Shown: positions 44,673-53,229, numbered from the stretch's first letter. The stretch: DNA of 64,000 nucleotides from Alkalithermobacter paradoxus (GCA_002029295.1 MZGW01000001.1:434001-498000), one strand, 5' to 3'. Numbers and translations: made by a program. Notes: a model not told the origin generated them from the letters alone.

Positions 44673-45896
44673 TTACAATTTGTATTTTATATTGCTCTTT
44701 TTTTCATATTGTGTTCCTTTAATAAAGTCAATCATATTTTCACTTATAGCATCTATAGCATACACAAAGTTTCTATAACATTGAAGCACTTCATAATTTT
44801 CTTTCATACTAACCATGCAGTTTTCTTCATATCTAGGTTGAGTACTAATATTTCTTAGTATTCTTTCAATATCATCATAATAATGAGGTTGTATCTTCAT
44901 TCCATGATTTATGTATCTCAATATATTATCTATCTCTCGAACACTCAATACACAAAACTTAGATTTATTGTGAATTTTTATATTATTAGCAAATATAATT
45001 ATAGGTTCTATGTGTATATATGGTGCTTTACTACCATACTTAGCATGAAGTTCCTTGTTAATATTAAATTTTACCTTATTTATATAACTAACTTCATGTA
45101 TAGGATTGTCAATATGCACTTTGGAACCATCTATTTTTTCTAGTGTAGTGTGTCCATAGTTATCTATCATAAGTGTTTCTCCATCATCTATACCTTGTTT
45201 ATATTTTATATGTATAGAATACAACTTTGAATTAGATAATATTATGTATCCTAAATCTAAGTACTTTTCATCAATATTTATAGTTATATCCCCCATATAC
45301 TTTATATTTTTTTGTTCTGAATTTTGTCTTACAATTTCAATTAAGGTATTTTCATACTCCATTCTTTTATTTTTTATTTTAATCTTATTTTCAAGTTCCT
45401 GTCTTTTATTAAAAAACTCAGAATAATCATCTAAGATTTTTTGAAGTATTTTATCTAAACTTATATTCTTTATTGCTTTAATATTATTTCCATATTTCTG
45501 TATATAGATCATTAATTTATTAATCTTCATCTCTATATCTCTTTTATCTTTGTATATAGATTCATTTGATCTTAAAAATTCTTCTATATTAGCATAATAA
45601 TCTTTATTTATTTCTTCTTTTATATATTCATATTTTAGTATATTATTTTTGTCTATTTCATATCGAGAAGCTATGTATTTAACCTCATCTATATATTCAC
45701 TTATCATTTGATTTATATATTTGTTATTTTGTTTAATTAATTCTTTACTTTTTTTATTTATTTTAATCTTTTGTATATATTTTGTTAGAAGCTTAAGGCA
45801 TATTACAATAATTCCTATAATTATTATCAATATGCTATGCCTATTATTATCAGTTAAAATAATGTTAGAAAGTAGACTAATAACTTGTGTTAACAT
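44673..45896 (-). CDS. Membrane-anchored coiled protein with degenerate NERD-like domain
   Basis: 407 residues. N-terminal transmembrane helix (about 22-40), a long charged helical region (about 50-190, coiled-coil-like), then a C-terminal domain (about 200-320) with LDLGYIILSNSKLYSIHIKY, INPIHEV-type turn (DNPIHEVSYINKVKF) and IEPIIIFANNIKIHNK, the pattern of NERD (nuclease-related) domains. The usual catalytic E-x-K strand reads SIHIKYK, so the acidic residue is missing and nuclease activity is doubtful. ATG follows GGGGGGG. Function unknown. Confidence 0.55.
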   Translation of the reverse strand: MLTQVISLLSNIILTDNNRHSILIIIIGIIVICLKLLTKYIQKIKINKKSKELIKQNNKYINQMISEYIDEVKYIASRYEIDKNNILKYEYIKEEINKDYYANIEEFLRSNESIYKDKRDIEMKINKLMIYIQKYGNNIKAIKNISLDKILQKILDDYSEFFNKRQELENKIKIKNKRMEYENTLIEIVRQNSEQKNIKYMGDITINIDEKYLDLGYIILSNSKLYSIHIKYKQGIDDGETLMIDNYGHTTLEKIDGSKVHIDNPIHEVSYINKVKFNINKELHAKYGSKAPYIHIEPIIIFANNIKIHNKSKFCVLSVREIDNILRYINHGMKIQPHYYDDIERILRNISTQPRYEENCMVSMKENYEVLQCYRNFVYAIDAISENMIDFIKGTQYEKKSNIKYKL

Positions 45897-45985
45897 TTAA
45901 CCCCCCCTATAATTCTAATCTATATAATATATCTGAATACAAAAAATTTTATGATATCTAACTTTATGGATGTAAATCAATTATG

Positions 45986-46015
45986 TGTATCACAATTTAA
46001 AAATTGTGCAAGATA
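45986..46015 (+). promoter_or_regulatory. Candidate sigma-G promoter of the SASP gene
   Basis: TGTATC, 17-nt spacer, CAAGATA, about 34 nt before the SASP start; resembles the forespore sigma-G pattern (GnATR...CATnnTA). Overlaps an imperfect inverted repeat ACAATTT/AAATTGT. Confidence 0.5.
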
Positions 46016-46048
46016 ATATTAATCAATATACAAAAGGTGGTGAATAGT

Positions 46049-46270
46049 ATGTCTAAAAAACCTATAAATCCTAACGCTGTAGAAGCCTTAAATAAAATGA
46101 AATATGAAATAGCTAATGAACTTGGTATTTCACATGATTCATCAGTCGATAAGTCTAACTTAACATCTAGAGAAAATGGACTTGTGGCAGGATATGTCGG
46201 TGGACATATGACTAGAAAACTTGTAGAAATGGGAGAAAAACTTTTAATTCAAAATAACAAGGAAAAGTAA
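46049..46270 (+). CDS. Alpha/beta-type small acid-soluble spore protein
   Basis: 73 residues; ATG at 46049 behind AGGTGG (a longer in-frame start has no site). Conserved SASP blocks MKYEIANELGIS, NLTSRENGLVAGYVGGHMTRKLV. The GPR cleavage site region is YEIANELG (E-I/A cut). Coats and protects DNA in dormant spores. A sigma-G-like promoter and own terminator are present. Confidence 0.95.
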   Translation: MSKKPINPNAVEALNKMKYEIANELGISHDSSVDKSNLTSRENGLVAGYVGGHMTRKLVEMGEKLLIQNNKEK

Positions 46271-46275
46271 TTAAA

Positions 46276-46300
46276 AAGAAGAACCATTTCGGTTCTTCTT
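46276..46300 (+). terminator. Terminator of the SASP gene
   Basis: 10-bp stem with 5-nt loop followed by T-rich DNA. Confidence 0.8.
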
Positions 46301-46310
46301 CTATTTTGAA

Positions 46311-46508
46311 CTAGTGTTTTTTCTTTTGAGCAAGGTCAATAGATCCAAGTATTATATGTGCAAGTCCAAGACCTATTACTCCTGCTTCAATCATCGGCAT
46401 TAGATTTCTTCTTTTTAAGTCTCTTTTTTTCATATTTCTTAGCCTTAGAGCTGTACCTGTTGCTGTTACGACGGTGCCTAAAGCCGTTGGTATTAAACCT
46501 TCACGCAT
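46311..46508 (-). CDS. Small conserved membrane-associated protein, unknown
   Basis: 65 residues; ATG behind AAAGGAGG. Two hydrophobic Gly/Ala-rich stretches (about 5-20 LIPTALGTVVTATGTALR and 37-58 IEAGVIGLGLAHIILGSI) around a basic loop, KKRDLKRR. Not recognised. Same direction as its two upstream small neighbours. Confidence 0.55.
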   Translation of the reverse strand: MREGLIPTALGTVVTATGTALRLRNMKKRDLKRRNLMPMIEAGVIGLGLAHIILGSIDLAQKKKH

Positions 46509-46577
46509 ACAAGGATACCTCCTTTGATATTTGGGGTATTCTTATATTGCTCCTATTTTTAGTTTTTTATCCTACTT

Positions 46578-46748
46578 TTACTCATCATTAAATTCTGCTT
46601 TTATTTTATTTTGTATCTTTACTACGTCTTTTTCTGTAAGATTTGTAGTTTCTAGTATTTCAGCCATTCCTATACCCTTATCTAGCATTTGTTTAGCATG
46701 GTCAACTGCATCTTCATACTCACCTTTCAAAAACTTTCTTTCCTTCAT
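46578..46748 (-). CDS. Small helical protein, unknown
   Basis: 56 residues from the ATG at 46748 (GGAG 9 nt upstream). The core GMAEILETTNLTEKDVVKIQNK looks like the short helix-turn-helix tail found at the end of Rpn-type transposases and similar proteins, where the pattern is GxxxxxIAxxTGLxxxxI. No other domain; likely an orphan helical module. Confidence 0.5.
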   Translation of the reverse strand: MKERKFLKGEYEDAVDHAKQMLDKGIGMAEILETTNLTEKDVVKIQNKIKAEFNDE

Positions 46749-46793
46749 ACAATCACTCTCCTCTTTCAAATATATTTTCCATAGAAAGAGGTT

Positions 46794-47048
46794 TTATTCA
46801 TAATCCACTTCAATATTTGTTACTATAGCAGTTTCAGGAGGTATCTCATCTTTCTTAACATCTATAGATGTCCAATCTCCTATTACGCTAACATTATGTT
46901 TCTTAAGATGTTCGTGTAAATTAGCTTCATGAATATGACTTTGTTTACTTACGACTATAGACATTTGGTTTATCTTTTTTATATTTCTATCTGTACAAAT
47001 TTCTTTTAAGAACGTATCAATTTTATTAAGTAGATATACATCCCCCAC
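46794..47048 (-). CDS. Small protein weakly resembling HypA, unknown
   Basis: 84 residues from a GTG at 47048 after AAGGAGGC; upstream ORF residues lack a binding site. Sequence from YLLNKIDTFLKEICTDRN, then VVSKQSHIHEANLHEHLKKHN and IVTNIEVDYE. The layout recalls HypA nickel chaperones loosely, but the Zn-finger cysteines of HypA are absent. Function not assignable. Confidence 0.4.
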   Translation of the reverse strand: MGDVYLLNKIDTFLKEICTDRNIKKINQMSIVVSKQSHIHEANLHEHLKKHNVSVIGDWTSIDVKKDEIPPETAIVTNIEVDYE

Positions 47049-47192
47049 TTTAGTGCCTCCTTCGTGATTTTGATTTTTACAATAAAAATATATGCTTTTA
47101 TAGATTTTATAGAACAACTAACTTACTTCCTATTAAGAATTATTTTATAAAGTTTGGCAAAAATATATTCAAAATAAAGGAGGATTTATATC

Positions 47193-47411
47193 ATGAGAGA
47201 TTTTAAAATAATTTCAAACAATGATGAGTGTGTTGAAGCTATATACGAGATAGAAGATATGTTAATGGACAAAGATTTAGTTCTTGTTGAATACTCTTTA
47301 GAATCAGGAATTATAGCTCAAGATAGTACAGGTCAAAACAGATATTATGATTTTGAAGAATTTGGTTATAGAGTTAGTAGTTCTTTTATGCAAGGAATAT
47401 CTTATAAATAA
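47193..47411 (+). CDS. Small acidic protein, unknown
   Basis: 72 residues, ATG behind AAAGGAGG. Acidic helix (CVEAIYEIEDMLMDKD) followed by a mixed segment with YYDFEEFGYRVSS. No family recognised. Located just before the TM1266 gene, 60 nt apart and co-directional. Confidence 0.5.
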   Translation: MRDFKIISNNDECVEAIYEIEDMLMDKDLVLVEYSLESGIIAQDSTGQNRYYDFEEFGYRVSSSFMQGISYK

Positions 47412-47472
47412 TCTATATCTGTTTTGCATATAAATTTTTAATGTGTCTAAAATATACATCAGGAGGTGAATT

Positions 47473-47715
47473 ATGGATAATCTAAGTGTTGTAAGCATTA
47501 GAGTAGATCAAAGAACAGACTCTGCTCCTAAAGTTCAGGAAATATTAACAAGAAATGGAGATATGATTCTATCTAGGTTCGGAATGCATGATCCACAAGA
47601 GATAAACACAGGATTAATCACTCTGAATGTTAGAGCAACGAAAGGCAGAATAAACAACATGCTAAATGATCTTACTTCCCTAGATGGAGTAAGAGTTAAC
47701 CACATGGAAGCATAA
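47473..47715 (+). CDS. TM1266-family iron-only hydrogenase system putative regulator
   Basis: 80 residues, ATG behind AGGAGG. ACT-like small domain: VSIRVDQRTDSAPKVQEILT, GDMILSRFGMHDPQEINTGLITLNV and RINNMLNDLTSLDGVRVNHM. This family is found in anaerobes together with [FeFe]-hydrogenase and its maturation genes. Here hydCBA lies 35 kb away in the same window, a link that is suggestive only. Confidence 0.85.
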   Translation: MDNLSVVSIRVDQRTDSAPKVQEILTRNGDMILSRFGMHDPQEINTGLITLNVRATKGRINNMLNDLTSLDGVRVNHMEA

Positions 47716-47747
47716 AAAAGAAGTTCATAGAAATGAACTTCTTTTTT
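47714..47747 (+). terminator. Terminator of the TM1266 gene
   Basis: About 15-bp stem with a short loop, followed by a run of T. Confidence 0.88.
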
Positions 47748-47788
47748 ATGGTTACATAATTTTATTTAAGTAAACACTCAGTTTCTTT

Positions 47789-48013
47789 TCATTTTTCCCT
47801 AAAAAATCCTGCAATAAGTTCATATATTCCACAAGGAAGCTGAAGCATTAATATAAATGATATTAAAAATCCTAACTTATAAATTAGTCCTACTATTCCT
47901 TGTGAGCTAGAACTTGCTCCTAGGTTATCAAATATAATCAACATAACTAAAGCAACAACACCTCTAAGTATAATTTTCAAACTATCTTTTCTACTTAAAT
48001 AATTATAACTCAT
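47789..48013 (-). CDS. Small two-helix membrane protein, unknown
   Basis: 74 residues from the ATG at 48013 (AAGGTG upstream); the longer ORF start has no site. Two transmembrane helices: about 18-35 (ILRGVVALVMLIIF) and 46-66 (LIYKLGFLISFILMLQLP). Downstream of the PTS gene terminator. Not recognised. Confidence 0.5.
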   Translation of the reverse strand: MSYNYLSRKDSLKIILRGVVALVMLIIFDNLGASSSSQGIVGLIYKLGFLISFILMLQLPCGIYELIAGFFREK

Positions 48014-48080
48014 AATAGCACCTTCTTTGATTTTTAATATTTTGCTACTATGATATTCATCTTTTTTATATTTGTGCACA

Positions 48081-48116
48081 AAAATAGCTTGCAACATTAA
48101 TATTGCAAGCTATTTT
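48081..48116 (-). terminator. Terminator of the sucrose-type PTS gene
   Basis: 14-bp perfect stem with an 8-nt loop followed by T residues on the minus strand. Confidence 0.88.
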
Positions 48117-48120
48117 CATA

Positions 48121-49485
48121 TTAATTTGAATCTTTAAATCCTAATACATAAGTAGCTATAAATGCTCCTGCAAATGCTATAACCATACCAATTATATAGT
48201 TAAACATTGAGTTTATATCTGTTATAGCTATACCAGGAATACCAGTTGCTCCTAATGCAGTCATTCCTACCTTAGTTGCAACAACATACATTCCACCTAT
48301 CGCACCACCTATTGCAGCTGCTATAAATGGCTTAACTAACCTTAGATTAACTCCAAAGATTGCAGCTTCTGTAATACCTAATAAACATGATGTAGCAGCA
48401 GGAAGAGCTATAGATTTAATTTTTTGATCCTTAGTTTTAAAGTATACAGCAGTAGCAGCGCCACCTTGGGCTACATTAGCCATAGACCAGATAGGTAACA
48501 GGAAATTTACCCCTACACTTCCAATCAATCCAGCTTCTATAGCATGGAAACTATGATGTACTCCTGTAATTACTATGGAAGAATAAGTTCCACCAAATAA
48601 TAGTCCTGCCAATATACCTGCATTTTCATATACTACTGTAAGCAGCGTTGAAATTCCATCTCCAAGTAATCTTCCTAAAGGTCCTATAGCTATCAATGAT
48701 ATAAATCCACTTACCATTAATGTTAAAAATGGAGTAAGTATTATATCTAACGAATTTGGTACGACTTTCCTTAAGTTTCTTTCAACAATTCCCATAACAT
48801 ATACAGCTATTAATATAGGTAATACTGTCCCTTGATATCCAACCATTCCTATTCTTAATCCAAATACATCTATAGTTTTTTCGATCCCTCCACCTACAGT
48901 CCATGCGTTTTGTAGGGCAGGATGTATCAAAATACCCCCTAATGTAGCAGCTAGATATGGATTAGCTCCAAACTCTTTAGCTGCACTAAATGCTATTAGA
49001 ATTGGTAAAAATACAAATGCAGAGTTAGAGAACATATCTAAAAGTGTAAATAAACCTGTATCCCCTTCAACCCATCCAAACCTTGTAGACATTCCAAGTA
49101 CTCCCATCAAAAGACCACTTGCTACAATAGCTGGTATTATAGGTACAAATATATTAGATAGCATTCTTGCAAATCTTTGAAGAGGATTCATATTTTTCAT
49201 AGCAGCTTTTTTCGCATCGTCTGTAGAACTATTTTCTATATCTCCTTGTTTTATCATTTCCGTATAAACCTTATTTACAAGTCCCTGACCTAAGATAATT
49301 TGGAACTGTCCACCCGTTGAAAAACAACCCTTAACATCAGGCAGATTTTCTATTTCATCTTTTTTTACTATACTTTCATTTTTTAAAACAATCCTAAGTC
49401 TTGTTGCACAATGGGCAGCACTCTCTATATTTTCTCTTCCACCTATAAATTCTAAAATACGTGAAGATAATGTTTTTATATCCAT
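48121..49485 (-). CDS. PTS EIIBC permease, sucrose/trehalose type
   Basis: 454 residues; ATG at 49485 chosen because AAAGGA is 9 nt upstream (an earlier ATG is too close). N-terminal EIIB domain with the phosphocysteine in AAHCATRLRIVL, then an EIIC of about 10 helices with TGVHHSFHAIEAGLIGS and WSMANVAQGGAATAV, a signature of the ScrA/SacP/TreP group. No EIIA domain. Controlled by a BglG-type antiterminator leader (RAT and terminator upstream), typical of sucrose and beta-glucoside PTS genes. No hydrolase or antiterminator gene is adjacent, so the sugar is uncertain. Confidence 0.9.
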   Translation of the reverse strand: MDIKTLSSRILEFIGGRENIESAAHCATRLRIVLKNESIVKKDEIENLPDVKGCFSTGGQFQIILGQGLVNKVYTEMIKQGDIENSSTDDAKKAAMKNMNPLQRFARMLSNIFVPIIPAIVASGLLMGVLGMSTRFGWVEGDTGLFTLLDMFSNSAFVFLPILIAFSAAKEFGANPYLAATLGGILIHPALQNAWTVGGGIEKTIDVFGLRIGMVGYQGTVLPILIAVYVMGIVERNLRKVVPNSLDIILTPFLTLMVSGFISLIAIGPLGRLLGDGISTLLTVVYENAGILAGLLFGGTYSSIVITGVHHSFHAIEAGLIGSVGVNFLLPIWSMANVAQGGAATAVYFKTKDQKIKSIALPAATSCLLGITEAAIFGVNLRLVKPFIAAAIGGAIGGMYVVATKVGMTALGATGIPGIAITDINSMFNYIIGMVIAFAGAFIATYVLGFKDSN

Positions 49486-49582
49486 ATTCATCTATCCTTT
49501 CCATATTTGTATATAGTAAATGAACTTTTTCAAACAAACTATACATTAGGCCCAATGTATTTTTTAACTTAATTTTGATACA

Positions 49583-49638
49583 AAAAAAGACCTAAAATCG
49601 CAAAATGTAAATAGTATTACACTTTACAATTTAGGTCT
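49583..49638 (-). terminator. Leader terminator in front of the PTS gene
   Basis: Minus-strand hairpin with AGACCTAAA / TTTAGGTCT at its base and an inner TGTAAA/TTTACA-type stem, followed by a T run. Its 5' arm overlaps the RAT site, so the two structures exclude each other. Confidence 0.85.
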
Positions 49639-49662
49639 TGCCTGCATCACCAGTCACAATCC
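49630..49662 (-). promoter_or_regulatory. RAT antiterminator site (BglG/SacT family)
   Basis: Minus-strand GGATTGTGACTGGTGATGCAGGCAAGACC-type sequence: GGATTGT and ACTG on the 5' side and GCAGGC with AGACC on the 3' side match the ribonucleic antiterminator consensus for LicT/SacT/BglG. The binding protein gene is not in the window. Confidence 0.9.
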
Positions 49663-49694
49663 TACTATATATCGTTTTCCTGTTTGTATTATAC

Positions 49695-49723
49695 ATTTTA
49701 TATAACTAATCTTAATTTGTCAA
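49695..49723 (-). promoter_or_regulatory. Sigma-A promoter of the PTS leader
   Basis: TTGACA (49723-49718), 17-nt spacer, TAAAAT (49700-49695), about 35 nt before the RAT. Confidence 0.65.
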
Positions 49724-49806
49724 TATATATTTTATAATTTAAGATTTAATGTGCATACTATACTTATTATTAAAAAACTATGATATAATTTTTTGCGGGT
49801 GATATT

Positions 49807-50481
49807 ATGAATATATTCAAAAATGATTGGAATACATACCTGAAAGAAGAGTTAGAAAAAGAATACTATTTAAATTTAAGACAATACTTAATAAATGAAT
49901 ACGAAACTAAAACTATATATCCTGATGCAAATGATATATTTAATGCATTACATTATACGCCATTTAGTGATGTTAAAGTTGTTATTCTAGGTCAAGATCC
50001 ATATCATGGACCTAATCAAGCACACGGTCTAAGTTTTTCTGTTAAACCATCAGTAAAAATTCCACCTTCCCTTTTGAACATATTTAAAGAATTAAATTCT
50101 GACTGTAATTGCTTTATACCTAACAATGGCTATCTTAAAAAATGGGCAGACCAAGGTGTTTTGCTTCTTAATACAGTGTTAACTGTGGTAGCTGGAAAGC
50201 CTAATTCGCACAGGAATATAGGATGGGAACACTTCACTGATAAAATAATTATCGAACTCAATAAAAGAAATGACCCTATGGTTTTTATACTGTGGGGCAA
50301 CAATGCACAAAGCAAAACTAAGCTTATCACTAATCCTGTACATAAAATAATTAAATCAGTACATCCAAGCCCACTATCTGCTAGTAGAGGATTTTTTGGC
50401 AGTAAGCCATTTTCCCAAACTAACAACTTCCTTCTATCCATAAACAAAAAACCTATAGATTGGCAAATTGAGAATATATAA
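49807..50481 (+). CDS. ung: Uracil-DNA glycosylase, family 1
   Basis: 224 residues. Catalytic water-activating motif [18 protein letters not shown] and the DNA-intercalation loop [13 protein letters not shown]; usual UNG size. Removes uracil from DNA. ATG after GGGTGATATT. Single-gene transcript with a shared terminator. Confidence 0.97.
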   Translation: MNIFKNDWNTYLKEELEKEYYLNLRQYLINEYETKTIYPDANDIFNALHYTPFSDVKVVILGQDPYHGPNQAHGLSFSVKPSVKIPPSLLNIFKELNSDCNCFIPNNGYLKKWADQGVLLLNTVLTVVAGKPNSHRNIGWEHFTDKIIIELNKRNDPMVFILWGNNAQSKTKLITNPVHKIIKSVHPSPLSASRGFFGSKPFSQTNNFLLSINKKPIDWQIENI

Positions 50482-50508
50482 AACACATACTAAGTTTAGT
50501 ATGTGTTT
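50481..50508. terminator. Bidirectional terminator
   Basis: Inverted repeat ACACATACTAA/TTAGTATGTGT with T run, between ung and the cyclase gene. Confidence 0.85.
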
Positions 50509-50510
50509 CT

Positions 50511-51146
50511 TTACAGTATAGCAATTGCTCTCGTTGGAGAGCCATCTGCCTCTTTAGTTTTTAACGGCATACACATAAATAAAAATGTATCTTTTTCGAT
50601 ATGATCTAAGTTCGTCAAATTCTCTATGATTATCATTCCTTCTTTAAAGAAAATATGATGTACAGAAAATGTAGATGACTCTATATTATCTATAGAAATA
50701 GCATCAATTCCTATTCCTTTTAATTTGAATTTACATATCCAATTAGCACAATCTAAACTTAATGTAGGAAACCCTTTGAAATAATCATCATTACCCCAAA
50801 GTTTGCTCCATCCAGTTCTTAATATTAAATAATCTGCATATTTTATTTTTCCTTCGTATTTCTTTAAATCTTCAATTTCAATATATTTAGATTTTGAATT
50901 TGTTAAATCAATGATATATCCATTTCCGCTAAAGTACTCCACTTCATATTCATCAAGAAACATTCCATCTTTAAGCATATGAGCTGGGGCATCTATATGA
51001 GTACCCGTATGAGAATACATCGCTATTTTCTTTTCAAGAAATCCATCTTTTTCTAGTGTGTTTCCATCTTCAAATATAGGCTTTTCTGTTCCTGGAAAAA
51101 CAGGCATTTGCGGATGAATCAAATGAGTCAAATCTACTATCTTCAT
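50511..51146 (-). CDS. Cyclase family protein (KynB-like metal-dependent hydrolase)
   Basis: 211 residues. Metal-binding motif HTGTHIDAPAHM with upstream DLTHLIHPQMPVFPG, and IDAISIDNIESS later; the family includes kynurenine formamidase and isatin hydrolases. Soluble. Substrate unknown; no tryptophan-degradation genes around. Starts 4 nt after the glycosylase gene stop, so co-transcribed with it. Confidence 0.85.
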   Translation of the reverse strand: MKIVDLTHLIHPQMPVFPGTEKPIFEDGNTLEKDGFLEKKIAMYSHTGTHIDAPAHMLKDGMFLDEYEVEYFSGNGYIIDLTNSKSKYIEIEDLKKYEGKIKYADYLILRTGWSKLWGNDDYFKGFPTLSLDCANWICKFKLKGIGIDAISIDNIESSTFSVHHIFFKEGMIIIENLTNLDHIEKDTFLFMCMPLKTKEADGSPTRAIAIL

Positions 51147-51150
51147 AACA

Positions 51151-51780
51151 TTATCCCCCTAATAATCCTTTATTACTCGCTTCCCAAAGGTATAAAGAAA
51201 GTACAGTTCTATAAGGACTAAACTTTTCACTCATATGCATGGTTTCTTTCTCACTTGGAATTTCATTTAAATCATACAACCACTTTATCCCTTTTTTCAA
51301 CCCCAAATCTTGAGGAGAAAAAATATCTAACCTCCCTAATGAGAATATTAGAAACATTTGAGCAGTCCACTTTCCTATCCCTTTAACTTTTGTTAATATT
51401 TTTATTATTTCTTCATCTTCATAATTATCTATCTCATTTAAGTCTATGCATTTATTTATCACATTATTTGATAAGTCTTTCATATATATAATCTTTGATC
51501 TAGATAATCCTATACTTCTTAGCTCTTCATCTTTTAAACTAGTTATTTTTTCTGGTGTGACATATTCACACAATTCAATAAACCTATTATATATTGTATC
51601 TGCTGCTTTTAATGATAATTGTTGTCCTATAATACTTTTTATCAAGGATAGATAGTAATCATCTGCAAGTACTACCTTGCATTCGTTTACTCTTTCTATC
51701 AATTTACTCATTTTTTCGTCTATAGATGATATATAAATACTTTCTTTGTCGTTTTTATTGAATTGTAATGTTTTTCTCAT
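51151..51780 (-). CDS. DNA-3-methyladenine glycosylase (AlkA-like, HhH-GPD)
   Basis: 209 residues. Helix-hairpin-helix (VKGIGKWTAQMFLIF) followed by the catalytic Asp in LDIFSPQDLGLKKG, and SIIGQQLSLKAADTI earlier: the HhH-GPD fold. Excises alkylated bases. No cysteine cluster, so not Nth type. ATG behind a GGAG-type site. Confidence 0.9.
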   Translation of the reverse strand: MRKTLQFNKNDKESIYISSIDEKMSKLIERVNECKVVLADDYYLSLIKSIIGQQLSLKAADTIYNRFIELCEYVTPEKITSLKDEELRSIGLSRSKIIYMKDLSNNVINKCIDLNEIDNYEDEEIIKILTKVKGIGKWTAQMFLIFSLGRLDIFSPQDLGLKKGIKWLYDLNEIPSEKETMHMSEKFSPYRTVLSLYLWEASNKGLLGG

Positions 51781-51826
51781 TTTTCTCTCCTTATTTTTTA
51801 GTTTTATTTCTACTAGGAAGTATCTT

Positions 51827-52030
51827 CTACTTGAGTAATTTTTTAATCAACTTAAATATATCGAATGTAGTTTTATTATATATTTTATTATACGCATATT
51901 TTTTAGGATTTCTTATCCACCCATATCCTCTGGGCATTTTAAATCCTGCCCTATGGACGATTTGTCTTTTTATACTAGTTCTAGCTGATACTCTTTTTTT
52001 TAGACTTGGAGTTCTCATTCCAAATTTCAT
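51827..52030 (-). CDS. Small basic conserved protein of unknown function
   Basis: 67 residues from the ATG at 52030 (AAAGGAG upstream). Motif RTPSLKKRVSARTSIKRQIVHR followed by PRGYGWIRNPKKYAYNKIYNKTT; this short basic type is seen across Firmicutes and in phages and is often left unnamed. Possibly RNA- or DNA-binding by charge. No nearby phage genes. Confidence 0.55.
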   Translation of the reverse strand: MKFGMRTPSLKKRVSARTSIKRQIVHRAGFKMPRGYGWIRNPKKYAYNKIYNKTTFDIFKLIKKLLK

Positions 52031-52265
52031 AGATTTATCTCCTTTCATTATTCTTTAATTATATAATACTATATTACCTAGGAAATATATTCAAATTATA
52101 CTCTAAATGTAACTTCATTGATTGTTTAAATACTATATCTGATTTACTACTTAAAAGAAAAACGTATATAAATGTATAATAGAAATTTATTTATCGTGAA
52201 ATACTATATATGTAATATAACTCTATTATTACTCAGTGCTACAAAATTAAGGGAGGTTTTTATAA

Positions 52266-52421
52266 GTGAACAAAAAATTAAAATCGAGTACAGATAATCA
52301 GTGGATATCAGTATCTCAAGAATCTTCTAAATGCAAGAACCTTTCAAATAAAAAGGAAAAAACAGCTACAGATAATCAATGGACATCTACTGCTAAAAAT
52401 ACTTTTGAAGATAAAAAGTAA
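52266..52421 (+). CDS. Small protein with a duplicated TDNQW motif
   Basis: 51 residues from a GTG at 52266 behind GGGAGG. TDNQWIS (about 9-15) and TDNQWTS (about 35-41) are two copies of one motif separated by 20 residues; one cysteine. No family recognised. Has its own terminator. The window contains several similar tiny proteins, likely spore related. Confidence 0.5.
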   Translation: MNKKLKSSTDNQWISVSQESSKCKNLSNKKEKTATDNQWTSTAKNTFEDKK

Positions 52422-52429
52422 GCTACAGA

Positions 52430-52460
52430 AAAAGCACCGTCTTGACAGTACGGTGCTTTT
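52430..52460. terminator. Terminator between the small ORF and xth
   Basis: 11-bp stem AAAGCACCGT with its complement and a 9-nt loop, T run on plus strand; also ends xth transcription from the other side. Confidence 0.85.
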
Positions 52461-52464
52461 TTAT

Positions 52465-53229
52465 CTATATTCTTTTTTCATCTACTTCCAAAACTACAGG
52501 ACAATGATCACTACCATATACATGTGGATGTATATCTGCTCCTATAAGACTTTCTTTTATTCTTTTAGATACTATAAAATAATCTATTCTCCAACCTGCA
52601 TTTCTTTCTCTAGCCTTTCCCATATAAGACCACCATGTGTAAGCACCTTCTTTGTCAGGATAAAAGTGTCTAAATGTATCTATAAACCCAACATCTAATA
52701 AATCTGTAATTTTTCCTCTTTCTTCATCTGTAAATCCTGCATTTCTTTTATTAGACTTAGGGTTTTTTAGATCAATTTCCTTGTGTGCAACATTAAGATC
52801 CCCGCACAAAATAACAGGTTTTTTCGAATCAAGTTTCTTTATATATTCTCTGAACACATCTTCCCATACCATCCTATAGTCTAATCTTGCAAGTTCTCTT
52901 TGAGAGTTTGGTGTATATACATTAACTAAATAGAATTTTTCAAATTCAAGAGTTATAACTCTTCCTTCTTGATCGTGTTCATCATCTCCTAATCCATACT
53001 TAACGGATAAAGGTCTTTTCTTAGTAAATATAGCTGTTCCTGAATATCCTTTCTTCACTGCATAATTCCAGTATTGTTCATAACCTTCAAGTTGTAGGTC
53101 TATTTGACCTTCTTGTAGTTTAGTTTCTTGAACACAAAACATATCTGCATCCATATCTTTAAAGTATTCTAGAAACCCTTTATTTACACATGCCCTAAGA
53201 CCATTTACATTCCAAGATATTAACTTCAT
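52465..53229 (-). CDS. xth: Exodeoxyribonuclease III
   Basis: 254 residues, exonuclease/endonuclease/phosphatase fold: SWNVNGLRACVNKGF, FCVQETKLQ with the metal Glu, LCGDLNVAHKEIDL and DYFIVSKRI plus YGSDHCPVVLEV. Class II AP endonuclease and 3' exonuclease in base excision repair. ATG after GGAGG. Confidence 0.95.
   Translation of the reverse strand: MKLISWNVNGLRACVNKGFLEYFKDMDADMFCVQETKLQEGQIDLQLEGYEQYWNYAVKKGYSGTAIFTKKRPLSVKYGLGDDEHDQEGRVITLEFEKFYLVNVYTPNSQRELARLDYRMVWEDVFREYIKKLDSKKPVILCGDLNVAHKEIDLKNPKSNKRNAGFTDEERGKITDLLDVGFIDTFRHFYPDKEGAYTWWSYMGKARERNAGWRIDYFIVSKRIKESLIGADIHPHVYGSDHCPVVLEVDEKRI

Noticed and set aside
46578..46748. Rpn-type transposase
   Set aside because: Only a short helical tail-like segment is present; no nuclease domain or repeats around it.
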